Below are positions 23,501-36,988 of a stretch of DNA of 64,000 nucleotides, in pieces. The DNA is taken from assembly GCA_026874595.1 (NCBI GenBank), contig CM049306.1, positions 81,124,142 through 81,188,141 on the forward strand. The letters are read 5' to 3'. The notes below the pieces were generated by a model. The model saw only the letters and a program-made list of their open reading frames with translations, was not told the origin of the DNA and did not search any database. Position 1 is the first letter of the stretch; each line of letters opens with the position of its first letter. The stretch comes from Sipunculus nudus. Taxonomy: Eukaryota > Annelida > Sipuncula > Golfingiida > Sipunculidae. A program made the position numbers and the translations under genes.

Positions 23501-25360
23501 CTGCCGCCAGGGGGAGTAGAAATCAGAGCGGGCTGCCAGAGGCCGAAGTGGCCCCATGAATCGCACGCGCAAATAGCAGCTATTTGCTACCTTAAAATGT
23601 GCCAAGACTGCCGCCAGGGGAAGTGGTTATGAGAGTGGCCTGACAGAGAGGGCCCCATGAGTCGCCCACGCAAATAGCAGCTATTTGCTACCATAAAATG
23701 TGTTAAGACTGCCGCCAGGGGGAGTAGAAATCAGAGCGGGCTGCCAGAGGCCGAGGGGGCCCCATAATTAAAACGCGCAAATAGCAGCTATTTGCTACCT
23801 TTTAAAGGTGCCTAGACTGCCGCCAGGGGGAGTGGTTATGAGAGCGGCCTGACAGAGAGGCCCCCATGAGTCGCAAGCGCAAATAGCAGCTATTTGCTAC
23901 CATAAAAGTGTCAAGACTGCCGCCAGGGGGAGTAGATATCAGAGCGGGCTGCCAGAGGCCGAAGGGGCCCCATGAATCGCACGCGCAAATAGCAGCTATT
24001 TGCTATCTTAAAATGTGCCAGGGGGTGTAGAAATCAGAGCGGGCTGCCAGAGGCCGGGGGGCCCCATAATTATAACGCGCAAATAGCAGCAATTTGCTAC
24101 CTTTAAACGTGCCAAGGCTGCCGCCAGGAGGAGTGGTTATGAGAGCGGCCTGACAGAGAGGCCCCAATGAGTCGCAAGCGCAAATAGCAGCTATTTGCTC
24201 CCATGAAAGTGTCAAGACTGCCGCCAGGAGGAGTAGATATCAGAGCGGGCTGCCAGAGGCCGAAGGGGCCCATGAATCGCACGCGCAAATAGCAGCTATT
24301 TGCTACCTTTAAAGGTGCCAAGACTGCCGCCAGGGGGAGTGGTTATGAGACCGGCCTGACAGAGAGGCCCCCATGAGTCGCAAGCGCAAATAGCAGCTAT
24401 TTGCTACCATAAAAGTGTCAAGACTGCCGCCAGGGGGAGTAGATATCAGAGCGGGCTGCCAGAGGCCGAAGGGGCCCCATGAATCGCACGCGCAAATAGC
24501 AGCTATTTGCTACCTTTAAAGGTGCCAAGACTGCCGCCAGGGGGAGTGGTTATGAGAGCGGCCTGACAGAGAGGCCCCCATGAGTTGCAAGCGCATATAG
24601 CAGCTATTTGCTACCATAAAGTGTCAAGACTGCCGCCAGGGGGAGTAGATATCAGAGCGGGCTGCCAGAGGCCGATGGGGCCCCATGAATCGCACGCGCA
24701 AATAGCAGCTATTTGCTACCTTTAAAGGTGCCAAGAATGCCGCCAGGGGGAGTGATTATGAGAGCGGCCTGACAGAGAGGCCCCCATGAGTCGCAAGCGC
24801 TAATAGCAGCTATTTGCTACCATAAAAGTGTCAAGGCTGCCGCCAGGGGGAGTAGATATCAGAGCGGGCTGCCAGAGGCCGAAGGGGCCCAATGAATCGC
24901 ACGCGCAAATAGCAGCTATTTGCTACCTTTAAAGGTGCCAAGACTGCCGCCAGGGGGAGTGGATATGAAAGCGGCCTGACAGAGAGGCCCCCATGAGTCG
25001 CAAGGGCAAATAGCAGCAATTTGCTACCATACCATAGTGTCCAGACTGCCGCCTGGGGTAGTGGATATCATAGCAGGCTGCCAGAGGGATCCCAGTGAAT
25101 CGCACGCGCAAATAGCAGCTATTTGCTACTATAAAAAGTATCATATCTGCCGCCAAGGGGGAGTAGATATGAGAGCGGCCTGCCAGAGGGGCCTCATGCG
25201 TCGCACGCGCAAATACCTGCTATTTGCTACCATAAAAGTGACAAGACTGCCGCCTGGGGTAGTGGATATAAGAGCGCGCTACCAGAGGGTTCCGATGAAT
25301 TGCCCGCGCAAATAGCAGGTATTTGCTACCATAAAAAGTGTCAAGACTGCCGCTACGGGC
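8552..25360 (+). repeat. Array A: giant palindrome-bearing tandem array
   Basis: Roughly 125-150 head-to-tail units are present. The long unit (about 140 bp, 8.7-22.8 kb) and short unit (about 100-106 bp, 22.8-25.3 kb) share CGCACGCGC, then the palindrome GCAAATAGCAGCTATTTGC (9-bp arms around one A), then GCTACC, CTGCCGCCAGGGGGAGTG and GGGGCCCC. The long unit has an extra ~40-bp TTAGGAGGGGGTAAAATTTC/GGTAGCATCGCATTGAGAG block. Kilobase blocks are themselves duplicated (10853-12320, 13310-14777 and 16501-17950; also 9634-10640 and 15142-16150). Frames such as VANSCYLRVRF recur on the minus strand in step with the units and are not genes. Confidence 0.93.
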
Positions 25361-25378
25361 AGTTTCCCGCCTATCTCC
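25360..25378 (-). repeat. Internal inverted end at the array A/array B junction
   Basis: CAGTTTCCCGCCTATCTCC is the complement of the left end at 8525-8543 with one difference. Array B resumes mid-unit immediately after it (CCAGTAAGTG). Array A is therefore bounded on both sides by the same inverted sequence. Confidence 0.65.
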
Positions 25379-28300
25379 AGTAAGTGCGTTTCACAGGTCT
25401 CCTAATATATCCGTATATGTGTAACCCTAACCCTTCGGGCATTGAATACTATAGAGCGTGACACTGGTGACATTTTACAAGATGTCCTTATAGTATATCC
25501 ATGAAACGGGTTACCCTAAGCCTTCGAACATGAAATACCTCAGTAAGTGTTTGTCCCTATTAATATATGATATATCCGGGATACGGGTTACCCTAACCCT
25601 TAGGGTATGAAATACTCCAGTCAGTGTTTCTCACTAGTGATATACGCTCCTTCGAGCATGAAATACTCCTGTAATGTTTGTCACGATTAATATATGCTAA
25701 ATCCGGGATCCGAGTTAACCTAACACTTCGGACATGAAATACTCCAGTAAGTGTTTGTCACTAATAATATATGGTATATCCTGGATACGGGTTACCATAA
25801 CCTTTCGGACATGAAATACTCCAGTAATTGTTTGTCACTATTAATATGTGTTATATCCGGGATACATGTTCACCTAATACTTCGGACATGAAATACTCCA
25901 GTAAGTGTTTGTCACTAATAATATGGTATATCCTGGATACGGGTTACCCTGACCCTTCGGACATGAAATACTCCAGTAAGTGTTTGTCACTATTAATATG
26001 TGCTATATCCGGGATACGGGTTACCCTAACCTTTCGGCATGAAATACTCGAGTTAGTGTTTGTCACTATTAATATTTGCCATGTCCGGGATACGTGTTAC
26101 CCTAACACTTCGGACATGAAATACTCCAGTAAGTATTTGTCACTATTAATATATGCTATATCCGGGAAACGGGTTACCCTAACACTTCGAGCATGAAATA
26201 ATCCAGTAAGTGTTTGAGACGGTTCGGGCATGAAATACTCCAATAAGTGTTTTTCAATAATAATATATGGTTTATCCGGGATACGAGTTACCCTTACACT
26301 TTGTACATGAAATACTCCAATTAGTGTTTGTCACTATAAATATATGGTTTATCCGGGTTAGGGATTAGGTTTACCCTTCGGGAATGAAATTTTCCATAAG
26401 TGTTTGTCACTATTGATATATGCTATATCCGGGATACGGGTTACCCTAACCCTTTGGGCATGAAATATTCCATAAATGTTTGTCACTATTAATATATGCT
26501 ATATCCGGGATACGAGTTACCCTAACCCTTCAGGTATGACTTACTCCTATAAGTGTTTGTCACTATTAAAATATGCTATATCTAGGACACGGGTTACCCT
26601 AACACTTTGAGCCTATCCGGGATATGGGTTACCCTTACCATTCTGGCATAAAATACTCCAGTAAGTGCTTATCACCACTAAAATATATATGCTATATCTG
26701 GAAAACGGGTTACCCTATTTTGCATGAAATACTCATTAGGTGTTTGTCACTATTAATATATGCTACTTCCGGGATACGGTTTACCCTTATCCTTCGGGCA
26801 TGATATACACCAGTAATTGTTTGTCACTTAGAAAATACGCTATATCCGGAATACGGGTTACCCTAACCCTTCGGGCATGATATACCCCTTTAAATGTTTG
26901 TCACTATTAATAAATGCTCTATCCAGGATAAGGGTTCCCTTACCCTCGGGCGTGAAATACTCCTGTAAGTGTTTGTCACTATTCATATATGCTATATCCT
27001 GGATAAGGGTTACCCTAACCGTTGGGGCATAAAATACCCCAGTAAGTGTTTGTCACTATTAATATATGCTATATCCGGGATACGGGTTACCCTAACCCTT
27101 CGGGTAAAAATACTCAAGTAAGTGTATGTCACTATTAATGTATGCTATATCTGAGATAAGGGTTACCCAAACCCTTCGGGCATGAAATACTACAGTACGT
27201 GTTTGCCACTATAAATATATGGTATATCCGGGAAACGGGTTACCGTAACCCTTCGGGCATGAGATACTCCAGTAAGTTTTTGTCACTATTAATATATGCT
27301 ATATCTAGGATACGGGTTACCCTAACCCTTCGGACATGAAATACTCGAGTAAGTGTTTGTCATTATTAATATATGCTATATCCAGGATACGGATTACCCT
27401 TACCCTTCGGGCTTGAAATACTCCAGTAGCTGTTTGTCACTATTAATATATGCTATGTCCGGGATACGGGTTACCTTAACCCTTCGGGCATGAAATACTC
27501 CAGTAGGTGTTTGTCAATATTATTATATGCTATATATAGGATACGGGTAACCCTAACCCTTCGGGCATAAAATACTCCAGTAGGTGTTTGCCACTATTAA
27601 TATATGCTATATCCAGGATCCGGGTTACCCTAACGCTTCGGGCATGAAATACTCCAGAAAGTGTTCTTCAATAATAATATATGCTATATCCGGGGTACGG
27701 GTTACTCTAACCCTAAGGACATGAAATACTTCAGTATGCCTTAGTCACTATCAGTATATGCTTCATCCGGGATATGAGTTACCCTTACACTTTGTACATA
27801 AAAATACTCCAATAAGTGTTTGTCACTATAAATATATGGTATATGCGGTTTAGGTATACCCTCCGGGAATGAAATATTCCAGTAAGTGTTTGTCCCTTTT
27901 AATATATGCCATATCCGGGATACGGGTTACCCTAACCCTTCAGGCATGACTTACTCCTGTAAGAGTTTGTCACTATTAATATATGCTATATCCGTGATAC
28001 GGGTTACCCTAGCCTTCGGGCATGAAATATTCCAGTAATGTTTGTCACTATTTATATATGCTATATCCGGGATACTGGTTACCATAACACTTCAGGCATG
28101 ACTTACTCCTATAAGTGTTTGTCACTTTTAATATATGCTATATCTAGGATACGGGTTACCCTTACCCTTCGGGCATGAAAGACTCTAGTAAGTGTTTGTC
28201 ACTATTAATTTATGCTTTATCCAGGATACGGGTAACCCTAAACCTTTGGGCATAAAATACTCCAGTAGGTGTTTGTCGCTATTAATATATGATATATCCG

Positions 28301-31300
28301 GATACGGGTTACCTTAAGCCTTCGAGCATAAAATACTCCAATAAGTGTTAGTCACTATTAATATATGCTATATCCGGGATAGGGGTTACCCTAACACTTC
28401 GGACATGAAATACTCGAGTGTTTGTCACTATTAATATAATATATATCCGGGATTTGGGGATCCATAACCCTTCACGCATGAAATACCCGGATAAGTATTT
28501 GTTACATTTAATAAATGCTAATCAAAGATATGGGTTACCCTTACCATTCTGGCATAAAATACTCCAGTAAGTGTTTGTCACTATTAATATATATATGCTA
28601 TATCCGGGATAAGGGTAACCCTAACCTATTTTGCATGAACTACTCCAGTAGTTGTTTGTCACTATTAATATATGCTACATCCGGGATACGGAATAACCTT
28701 ATCCTTCGAGCATGAAAAACAACAGTAATTGTTTGTCACTATTAATATATACTTGACCGAGACACGGGTTACCCTAACCCTGCAGGCATGAATACACGAG
28801 TAAGTGTTTGTCACTATTATTATATGCTATATCAAGGGTACGGGTTACCCTAACCCTTCCCGCATGAAATAATCCAGTAAGTGTTTGTCACATTTGATAT
28901 TTGCTAATCCGGGATAGGTGTTACCGTAACCATTCGGACCTAAATACTCAAATAAGTGTTTGTCACATTTAATATATGCTAATCCGGGATACGGGTTACC
29001 CTAACCCTTCGGGCATGAAATACTCCAGTAAGTGTTCTTCAATAATAATATATGCTATATCCGGGGTACGGGTTACTCTAACCCTTAGGACATGAAATAC
29101 TCCAGTATGTCTTAGTCACTATCAGTATATGCTTTATCCGGGATATGTGTTACCCTTACACTTTGTACATGAAATACTCCAATTAGTGTTTGTCACTACA
29201 AATATATGGTATATTCGGGCTAGGGGTTAGGTTTACCCTTCGGGAATGAAATTTTCCATAAGTGTTTGTAACTATTAATATATGCTATATCCGGGATACG
29301 GGTTACCCTAACCCTTTGGGCATGAAATATTCCAGTAATGTTTATCACTATTAATATATGCTATATCCGGGATACGGATTGCCCTAACCCTTCAGGTATG
29401 ACTTACTCCTAAAAGTGTCACTATTAAAATATGCTATATCCAGGATACGGGTTACCCTAACCTTTCGGGCATGAAATACTTCAGTAAGTGTTTGTCAATT
29501 ATATATGCTATATCCGGAATACGGGTTTCTAACCCTTCGGGCATGACATACCCCTGTAAGTGTTTGTCACTATTAATATATGCTCTATCCAGGATAAGGG
29601 TTCCCGAACCCTCGGGCGTGAAATACTCCTGTAAGTGTTTGTCACTATTCATATATGCTATATCCGGAATACGGGTTACCCTAACCCTTCGGGCATGACA
29701 TACCCCTGTAAGTGTTTGTCACTATTAATATATGCTCTATCCAGAATAAGGATTCCCGAACCCTCGGGCGTGAAATACTCCTGTAAGTGTTTGTCACTAT
29801 TCATATATGGTATATCCAGGATAAGGGTTACCCTAACCCTTAGGGCATTAAATACTCCAGTAAGTGTATGTCACTATTAATGTATGCTATATCTGAGATA
29901 CGGATAACCCTAACCCTTCGTTCATGAAATACTCCAGTAAGTGTTTGCCACTATTTATATATGCTCTATACGAGATACGGGTTACCCTAACCCTTCGGGC
30001 ATGAAATACTCCAGTAAGTGTTTGTCACTCTTAATATATGGTATATGCTGGATACGGTGACACTAGGCCTTCGGACATGAATTCCTCTAGTAAGTGGTTG
30101 TCACTATTAATGTATCCTATATCCGGGATACGGGTTACCCTAAAACTTCGAGCATGAAATAATCCAGTAAGTGTTTGAAACCCTTCGGGCATGAAATACT
30201 CCAATAAGTGTTTTCAATAATAATATATGCTTTACCCATGATACGAGTTACCCATACACATTGTACATGAAATACTCCAATTAGTGTTTGTCACTATAAA
30301 TATATGGTATATCCGGGTAAGGGGTTATGTTTACCCTTCGGGAATGAAATTTATCATGGATAGAGCATATATTAATAGTGACAAACACTTAAAGGGGTAT
30401 GTCATGCCCGAAGGTTAGGGTAACCCGTATTCCGGATATAGCATATTAAAGTGACAAACACTTACTGGAGTATTTCATGCCCGAAGGGTTAGGGTAACCC
30501 GTATCCCGGATAAAGCATATGTTAATAGTGACAAACACTCACTGGAGTATTTCATGCCCGAAGGGTTAGGGTAACCCGTATCCCGTAAATAGCATATATT
30601 AATAGTGGCAAACACTTACTGGAGTATTTCATGAACGAAAGGTTAGGGTTATCCTAACCCTTCAGGTATAACTTAATCCTATAAGTGTTTGTCACTATTA
30701 AAATATACCATATCCAGGATACGGGTTACCCTAACCCTTCGGGCTAGAAATACTCCAGTGAGTGTTTGTCACTATTAACATATGCTATATCCGGGATACG
30801 GGTTACCCTAACCCTTCGGGCATGAAATACTACAGTAAGTCTTTGTCACTTATAATATATGCTATATCCGGAATACGGGTTACCCTAACTCTTCGGACAT
30901 GACATGCCCCTGTAAGTGTTTGTCACTATTAATATATGCTCTATCCGGGAAACGGGTTTCCCCAACCCTTTGTGCATGTAATACCCCAGTAGGTGTTTGT
31001 CACTATTAATATATGCTACATCCGGGATACGGGTTACCCTAATCCTTTGGGCATGAAATATTCCAGTAATGTTTGTCACTATTAAAATATGCTGTATCCA
31101 GGATACGGGTTACCCTAACCCTTCGGGCATGAAATACTCCAGTGAGTGTTTGTCACTATTAACATATGCTTTATCCGGGATACGGGTTACCCTAACCCTT
31201 CGGGCATGAAATACTCCTGCAAGTGTTTGTCACTATTCATATATGCTGTATCCGGGATACGGTTTACCCTAACCCTTTGTGTATGGAAAACCCCAGTAAG

Positions 31301-34300
31301 TGTGTGTTACTATTAATAATTGATATATCTGGGATATGGGGATCCATAACCCTTTTCCCATGAAATACCCGAATAAGTATTTGTTACGTTTAATAAATGC
31401 TATCCGGGATATGGGTTACCCTTACCACTCAATCATGAAATACTCCAGTAGCTGTTTATCACTATTAATATAGATATGCTATATCTGGAACACGGGTTAC
31501 TCTATTTAGCATGAAATACTCCATTAGGTGTTTGTCACTATTAATATATGCTACATCCGGGATACGGTTTACCCTAATCCTTCGAGCATGATATACACCA
31601 GTAAGTGTTTGTCAATTATAAAATATGCTATATCCGGAATACGGTTTACCTTAACCCTTTGGGCATGACATACCCCCTTGAGTGTTTGTCACTATTAATA
31701 TATGCTCTGTCCAGGATAAGGGTTCCCTAACCGTCGGGCGTGAAATACTCCTGTAAGTGTTTGTCACTATTCCTATATGCTATATCCAGGATACGGGTTA
31801 CCCTAACCCTTTGAGCATGAAATACTCCAGTTGGTGTTTGCCAATATTAATATATGCTATATCCGGGGTACGGGTTACTCTAAACCTAAGGACTATATCC
31901 GAAATACGGGTTACCCTAACCTTCGGGCATGACATACTACTTTAAGTGTTTGTCACTATTAATATATGCTCTATCCAGGATAAGGGTTCCCTAACCCTCG
32001 GGCGTGAAATACTCCTGTAATTGTTTGTCACTATTGGTATATGCTATATCCGGGAAACGGGTTACCCTAACCCTTCGGGTATGAAATACTCCGGTACGTG
32101 TTTGCCACTATGAATACATGCTATATCCAGGATACGGGTTACCGTAACCCTTCGGGCATGAAATACGCAAATAAGTGTTTGTCGTTATTATTATATGCTA
32201 AATCCAGGTAGGTGTTTGTCACTATTAATATATGCTATATCCGGGATACGGGTTACCCTAACCCTTCGGGCATGAAATACTCAAATAAGTGTTTGTCGTT
32301 ATTATTATATGCTAAATCCAGGTAGGTGTTTGTCACTATTAATATATGCTATATCCGGGATACGGGTTACCCTAACCCTTCGGGCATGAAATACTCCAGT
32401 AGGTGTTTGTCACTATTAATAAATGCTAAATCTGGGATACGGGTAGCCGTAACCCTTCGGGGATGAAATTCTCCAGTAAGTGTTTGTTAATATTATTTTA
32501 TGCTAAATCAAGTATACGCGTTACCCTAACCCTTTGGGCATGAAATACTCCAGTAGGTGTTTGTCACTATTAGTATATGCTTTATCCAGGATACGGGTAA
32601 CCCTAAACCTTCGGGCATAAAATACTCCAGTAGGTGTTTGTCACTATTAATATATGCTAAATCCGGGATACGGTTTACCCTAACCCTTTGTGTATGGAAA
32701 ACCCCAGTAAGTGTGTGTTACTATTAATAATTGATATATCTGGGATATGGGGATCCATAACCCTTTTCCCATGAAATACCCGAATAAGTATTTGTTACGT
32801 TTAATAAATGCTATCCGGGATATGGGTTACCCTTACCACTCAATCATGAAATACTCCATTAGCTGTTTATCACTATTAAAATAGATATGCTATATCTGGA
32901 ACACGGGTTACTCTATTTTGCATGAAATACTCCATTAGGTGTTTGTCACTATTAATATATGCTACATCCGGGATACGGTTTACCCTAATCCTTCGATCAT
33001 GATATACACCAGTAAGTGTTTGTCAATTATAAAATATGCTATATCCGGAATACGGGTTACCTTAACCCTTCGGGCATGACATACCCCTTTGAGTGTTTGT
33101 CTCTATTAATATATGCTCTATCCAGGATAAGGGTTCCCTAACCCTCGGGCGTGAAATACTCCTGTAAGTGTTTGTCACTATTCATATATGCCATATCCAG
33201 GATACGGGTTACCCTAACCCTTTTGGCATGAAATACTCCAGTAGGTGTTTGTCAATATTAATATATGCTATATCCGGGGTACGGGTTACTCTAAACCTTA
33301 GGACTATATCCGGAATACATGTTACCCTAACCTTCGGGCATGACATACCCCTTTAAGTGTTTGTCACTTTTAATATATGCTCTATCCAGGATAAGGGTTC
33401 CCTAACCCTCAGGCGTGAAATACTCCTGTAATTGTTTGTCACTATTGGTATATGCTATATCCGGGAAACGGGCTACCCTAACCCTTCGGGTATGAAATAC
33501 TCCGGTACGTGTTTGCCACTATGAATACATGCTATATCCAGGATACGGGTTACCGTAACCCTTCGGGCATGAAATACTCAAATAAGTGTTTGTCGTTATT
33601 ATTATATGCTAAATCAAGGTAGGTGTTTGTCACTATTAATATATGCTATATCCGGGATACGGGTTACCCTAACCCTTCGGGCATGAAATACTCCAGTAGG
33701 TGTTTGTCACTATTTATAAATGCTAAATCTGGGATACGGGTTGCCGTAACCCTTCGGGGATGAAATACTCCAGTAAGTGTTTGTCAATATTATTTTATGC
33801 TAAATCCAGGATACGCGTTACCCTAACCCTTTGGGCATGAAATACTCCAGTAGGTGTTTGTCACTATTAATATATGCTTTATCCAGGATACGGTTTACCC
33901 TAACCCTTTGTGTATGGAAAACCCCAGTAAGTGTGTGTTACTATTAATAATTGATATATCTGGGATATGGGGATCCATAACCCTTTTCCCATGAAATACC
34001 CGAATAAGTATTTGTTACGTTTAATAAATGCTATCCGGGATATGGGTTACCCTTACCACTCAATCATGAAATACTCCAGTAGCTGTTTATCACTATTAAT
34101 ATAGATATGCTATATCTGGAACACGGGTTACTCTATTTTGCATGAAATACTCCATTAGGTGTTTGTCCCTATTAATATATGCTACATCCGGGATACGGTT
34201 TACCCTATTCCTTCGAGCATGATATACACCAGTAAGTGTTTGTCAATTATAAAATATGCTATATCCGGAATAAGGGTTACATAACCCTTCGGGCATGACA

Positions 34301-35969
34301 TACCCCTTTGAGTGTTTGTCACTATTAATATATGCTCTATCCAGGATAAGGGTTCCCTAACCCTCGGGCGTGAAATACTCCTGTAAGTGTTTGTCACTAT
34401 TCATATATGCTATATCCAGTATACGGGTTACCCTAACTCTTTGGGCATGAAATACTCCAGTAGGTGTTTGTCAATATTAATATATGCTATATCCGGGGTA
34501 CGGGTTACTCTAAACCTTAGGACATGAAATACTCCAGTATGTCTTAGTCACTATCAGTATATGCTTTATCCGGGATATGAGTTAACCTTACACTTTGTAC
34601 ATGAAATACTCCAATAAGTGTTTGTCACTATAAATATATGGTATATCCGGGATACGGGTTAGGTTTACCCTCCGGGAATGAAATATTCCAGTAAGTGTTT
34701 GTCCCCATTAATATATGCTATATCTAGGATACGGGTTACCCTAACCCTTCGGGCATGAATACTCCAGTGAGTGTTTGTCACTATTAATATATGCAATATC
34801 CGGAAAACGGGTTACCCTAACCCTTCGGGCATGACATACAACTTTAAGTGTTTGTCACTATTCATATATGCTATATCCAGGATACGGGTTACCCTAACCC
34901 TTTGGGCATGAAATAATCCAGTAGGTGTTTGTCATTATTAATGTATGCTATATCCGGGATACGGGTTACCCTAACCCTTCGGGCATGAAATACTCCAGTA
35001 AGTGTTTGTCACTTATAATATATGCAATATCCGGAAAACGGGTTACCCTAACCCTTCGGGCATGACATACAACTTTAAGTGTTTGTCACTATTAATATAT
35101 GCTCTATCCAGGATAAGGGTTCCTATATATCACTCGGGCGTGAAATACTCCAGTAAGTGTTTGTCACTATTCATATATGCTATATCCAGGATACGGGTTA
35201 CTCTTACCCTTTGGGCATGAAATACTCCAGTAGGTGTTTGTCACTATTAATATATGCTATATCCGGGATACGGGTTACCCTAACCTTTCAGGCATGACTT
35301 ACTCCTATAAATGTTTGTCGCTAATAATATATGCTATATCTAGGATACGGGTTACCCTAACCCTTCGGACATGAAATACTCCAGTGGGTATTTGTCATTA
35401 TTAATATATGCTTTATCCGGGATACGGGTTCCCTAACCCTCGGGCGTGAAATACTCCTTTAAGGGTTTGTCACTATTCATATATGCTATATCCAAGATAA
35501 GGGTTACCCTAACCCTTTGGGCATAAAATACCCCCGTGTTTGTCACTATTAATATATGCTATATCCGGGATACGGGTTACCCTAACCCTTCGGGCATGAA
35601 ATACTCCAGTAAGTGTTTGTCACTTATAATATATGCAATATCCGGAAAACGGGTTACCCTAACCCTTCGGGCATGACATACAACTTTAAGTGTTTGTCAC
35701 TATTAATATATGCTCTATCCAGGATAAGGGTTCCCTATCACTCGGGCGTGAAATACTCCAGTAAGTGTTTGTCACGATTCATATATGCTATATCCAGGAT
35801 ACGGGTTACCCTAACCCTTTGGGCATGAAATACTCCAGTAGGTGTTTGTCATTATTAATATATGCTATATCCGGGATTCGGGTTACCCTAAACCTTCGGA
35901 CATGAAATACACCAGTAAGTGTTCTATATCCGAGAAACGGGTTACCCTAACCCTTCGGACATGAAATAT
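25379..35969 (+). repeat. Array B: 77-bp satellite with telomere-like palindrome
   Basis: About 135 copies are present of a unit built from GGGTTACCCTAACCC, TTCGGGCATGAAATACTCCAG, TAAGTGTTTGTCACTATTAA and TATATGCTATATCCGGGATAC. The first part is a near-palindrome (arms GGGTTA/TAACCC around CCC) containing CCCTAACCC, which resembles TTAGGG telomere repeat. Units differ by about 5-15%. Superunits recur, for example at 31261, 32671 and 33891, and at 34990 and 35601. A segment at about 30352-30650 is inverted. Short frames across the array are artefacts. Confidence 0.93.
30352..30650 (-). repeat. Inverted block of about four array B units
   Basis: Here the unit reads in reverse (AGTGACAAACACTT, TTCATGCCCGAAGGGTTAGG, GTAACCCGTATCCCGGATA). 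The forward orientation returns at about 30650 with ATCCTAACCCTTCAGG. Confidence 0.9.
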
Positions 35970-36988
35970 GGTTGTTGCAAGAGGCAGTACATGCTAGGAA
36001 CACCCATGTTCAATCCACATTGGGGTGATGACAGAGCAGTAGCATTGATCCAGAGCATTATAAAATGTCTCTCCTGAGAATGTTGAATGTAGCCTTATCT
36101 TATGGGCCAAGAATTACCAATAATTTTGGTACTGACTTTGGAACATTATTAAGCACAATTTTGGTATCTAAGCTCATCTTCAATAAAAGGGATATTAAAC
36201 TAAGTGCATCACACAGGAGTCATGTTGCAAGTTGTCCATAATGTAACACGTAGTGAACCCATCTGCAATATATTAGCCTTGTATGCATTTGATTTTTGCA
36301 AAACACAAACTGTACAGAAAGATTTCTTACATCATGAATGTAATGTGTTATCTGTTGTAAATTGTCTCAAGTGGATAGAGAATTGGGCATCTGTTGACAA
36401 TAATAAGCAAAAAAAAAAATATAAAAATCTGTCATTAAAAAAGTGGAGTAATTAAATAAAACTATCCTAGGATCAGAAGGACACGTCAGAGAAACACTGC
36501 ATTATAAGGTATTTGTATAAGCGGCATAATATAACACCCTATTGTTGTGGATATGTGGTTAGTGTGAGGATGTAAATATAGTTTGGGGGGGGGGGCAAGC
36601 CAAGAAGTAGAGCAAATAATTTTTATGGATACTGTGGCAACTGCCAAGGCAAAAACATCTTACTATTTAAAAAAAAGATGAGTTACTGCTATATGTGTTA
36701 GTGGAAGTGATGTAAAGAAACTTATGAATATTTTTAACCATTGTATGTGTTAATATAAATGGAGCGGGTCATGTACTGTATATATTACAGACATTTATAT
36801 CATTGGACCTATGAAGAAGTCAAAAACATAGCAGGGAGATTGCATAAGTCATGATGATAATGAGTATAAAAATTGAATGAGGTCTGTATGTAAAATAAAA
36901 GTTTAAAGAAGGGGATGCGAGTTGAGTTTTTTTAGCACAATAAATATTTAGCAATTGATGAACTGCAAAAATTGTTTTTGGGCAATTA
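35970..36988. other. Unique island of about 1 kb interrupting array B
   Basis: The satellite stops in mid-unit after GAAATAT near 35969 and returns near 36989 (TATACAGTTATGGGTTACCC). The island has no repeat units. It contains an 82-codon plus-strand frame (36204-36455) without recognisable motifs, a G run near 36581 and two AATAAA-like motifs. No terminal inverted repeats or clear target duplication were found, so it may be an insertion or a remnant of the original flank. Confidence 0.6.

Noticed and set aside
8574-25315. Dozens of 60-120-codon frames across array A, many with VANSCYLRVRF-like peptides
   Set aside because: They follow the tandem unit, occur on both strands and in several phases, and reflect stop-poor repeat sequence; no splice or promoter context.
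25379-35969. Array B as a true telomere
   Set aside because: Only 1.5 TTAGGG-type repeats per 77-bp unit, with an inverted arrangement and unique DNA on both sides.
36204-36455. An 82-codon frame in the unique island as a gene
   Set aside because: No motif, codon signal or splice sites; kept only as a note under the island.
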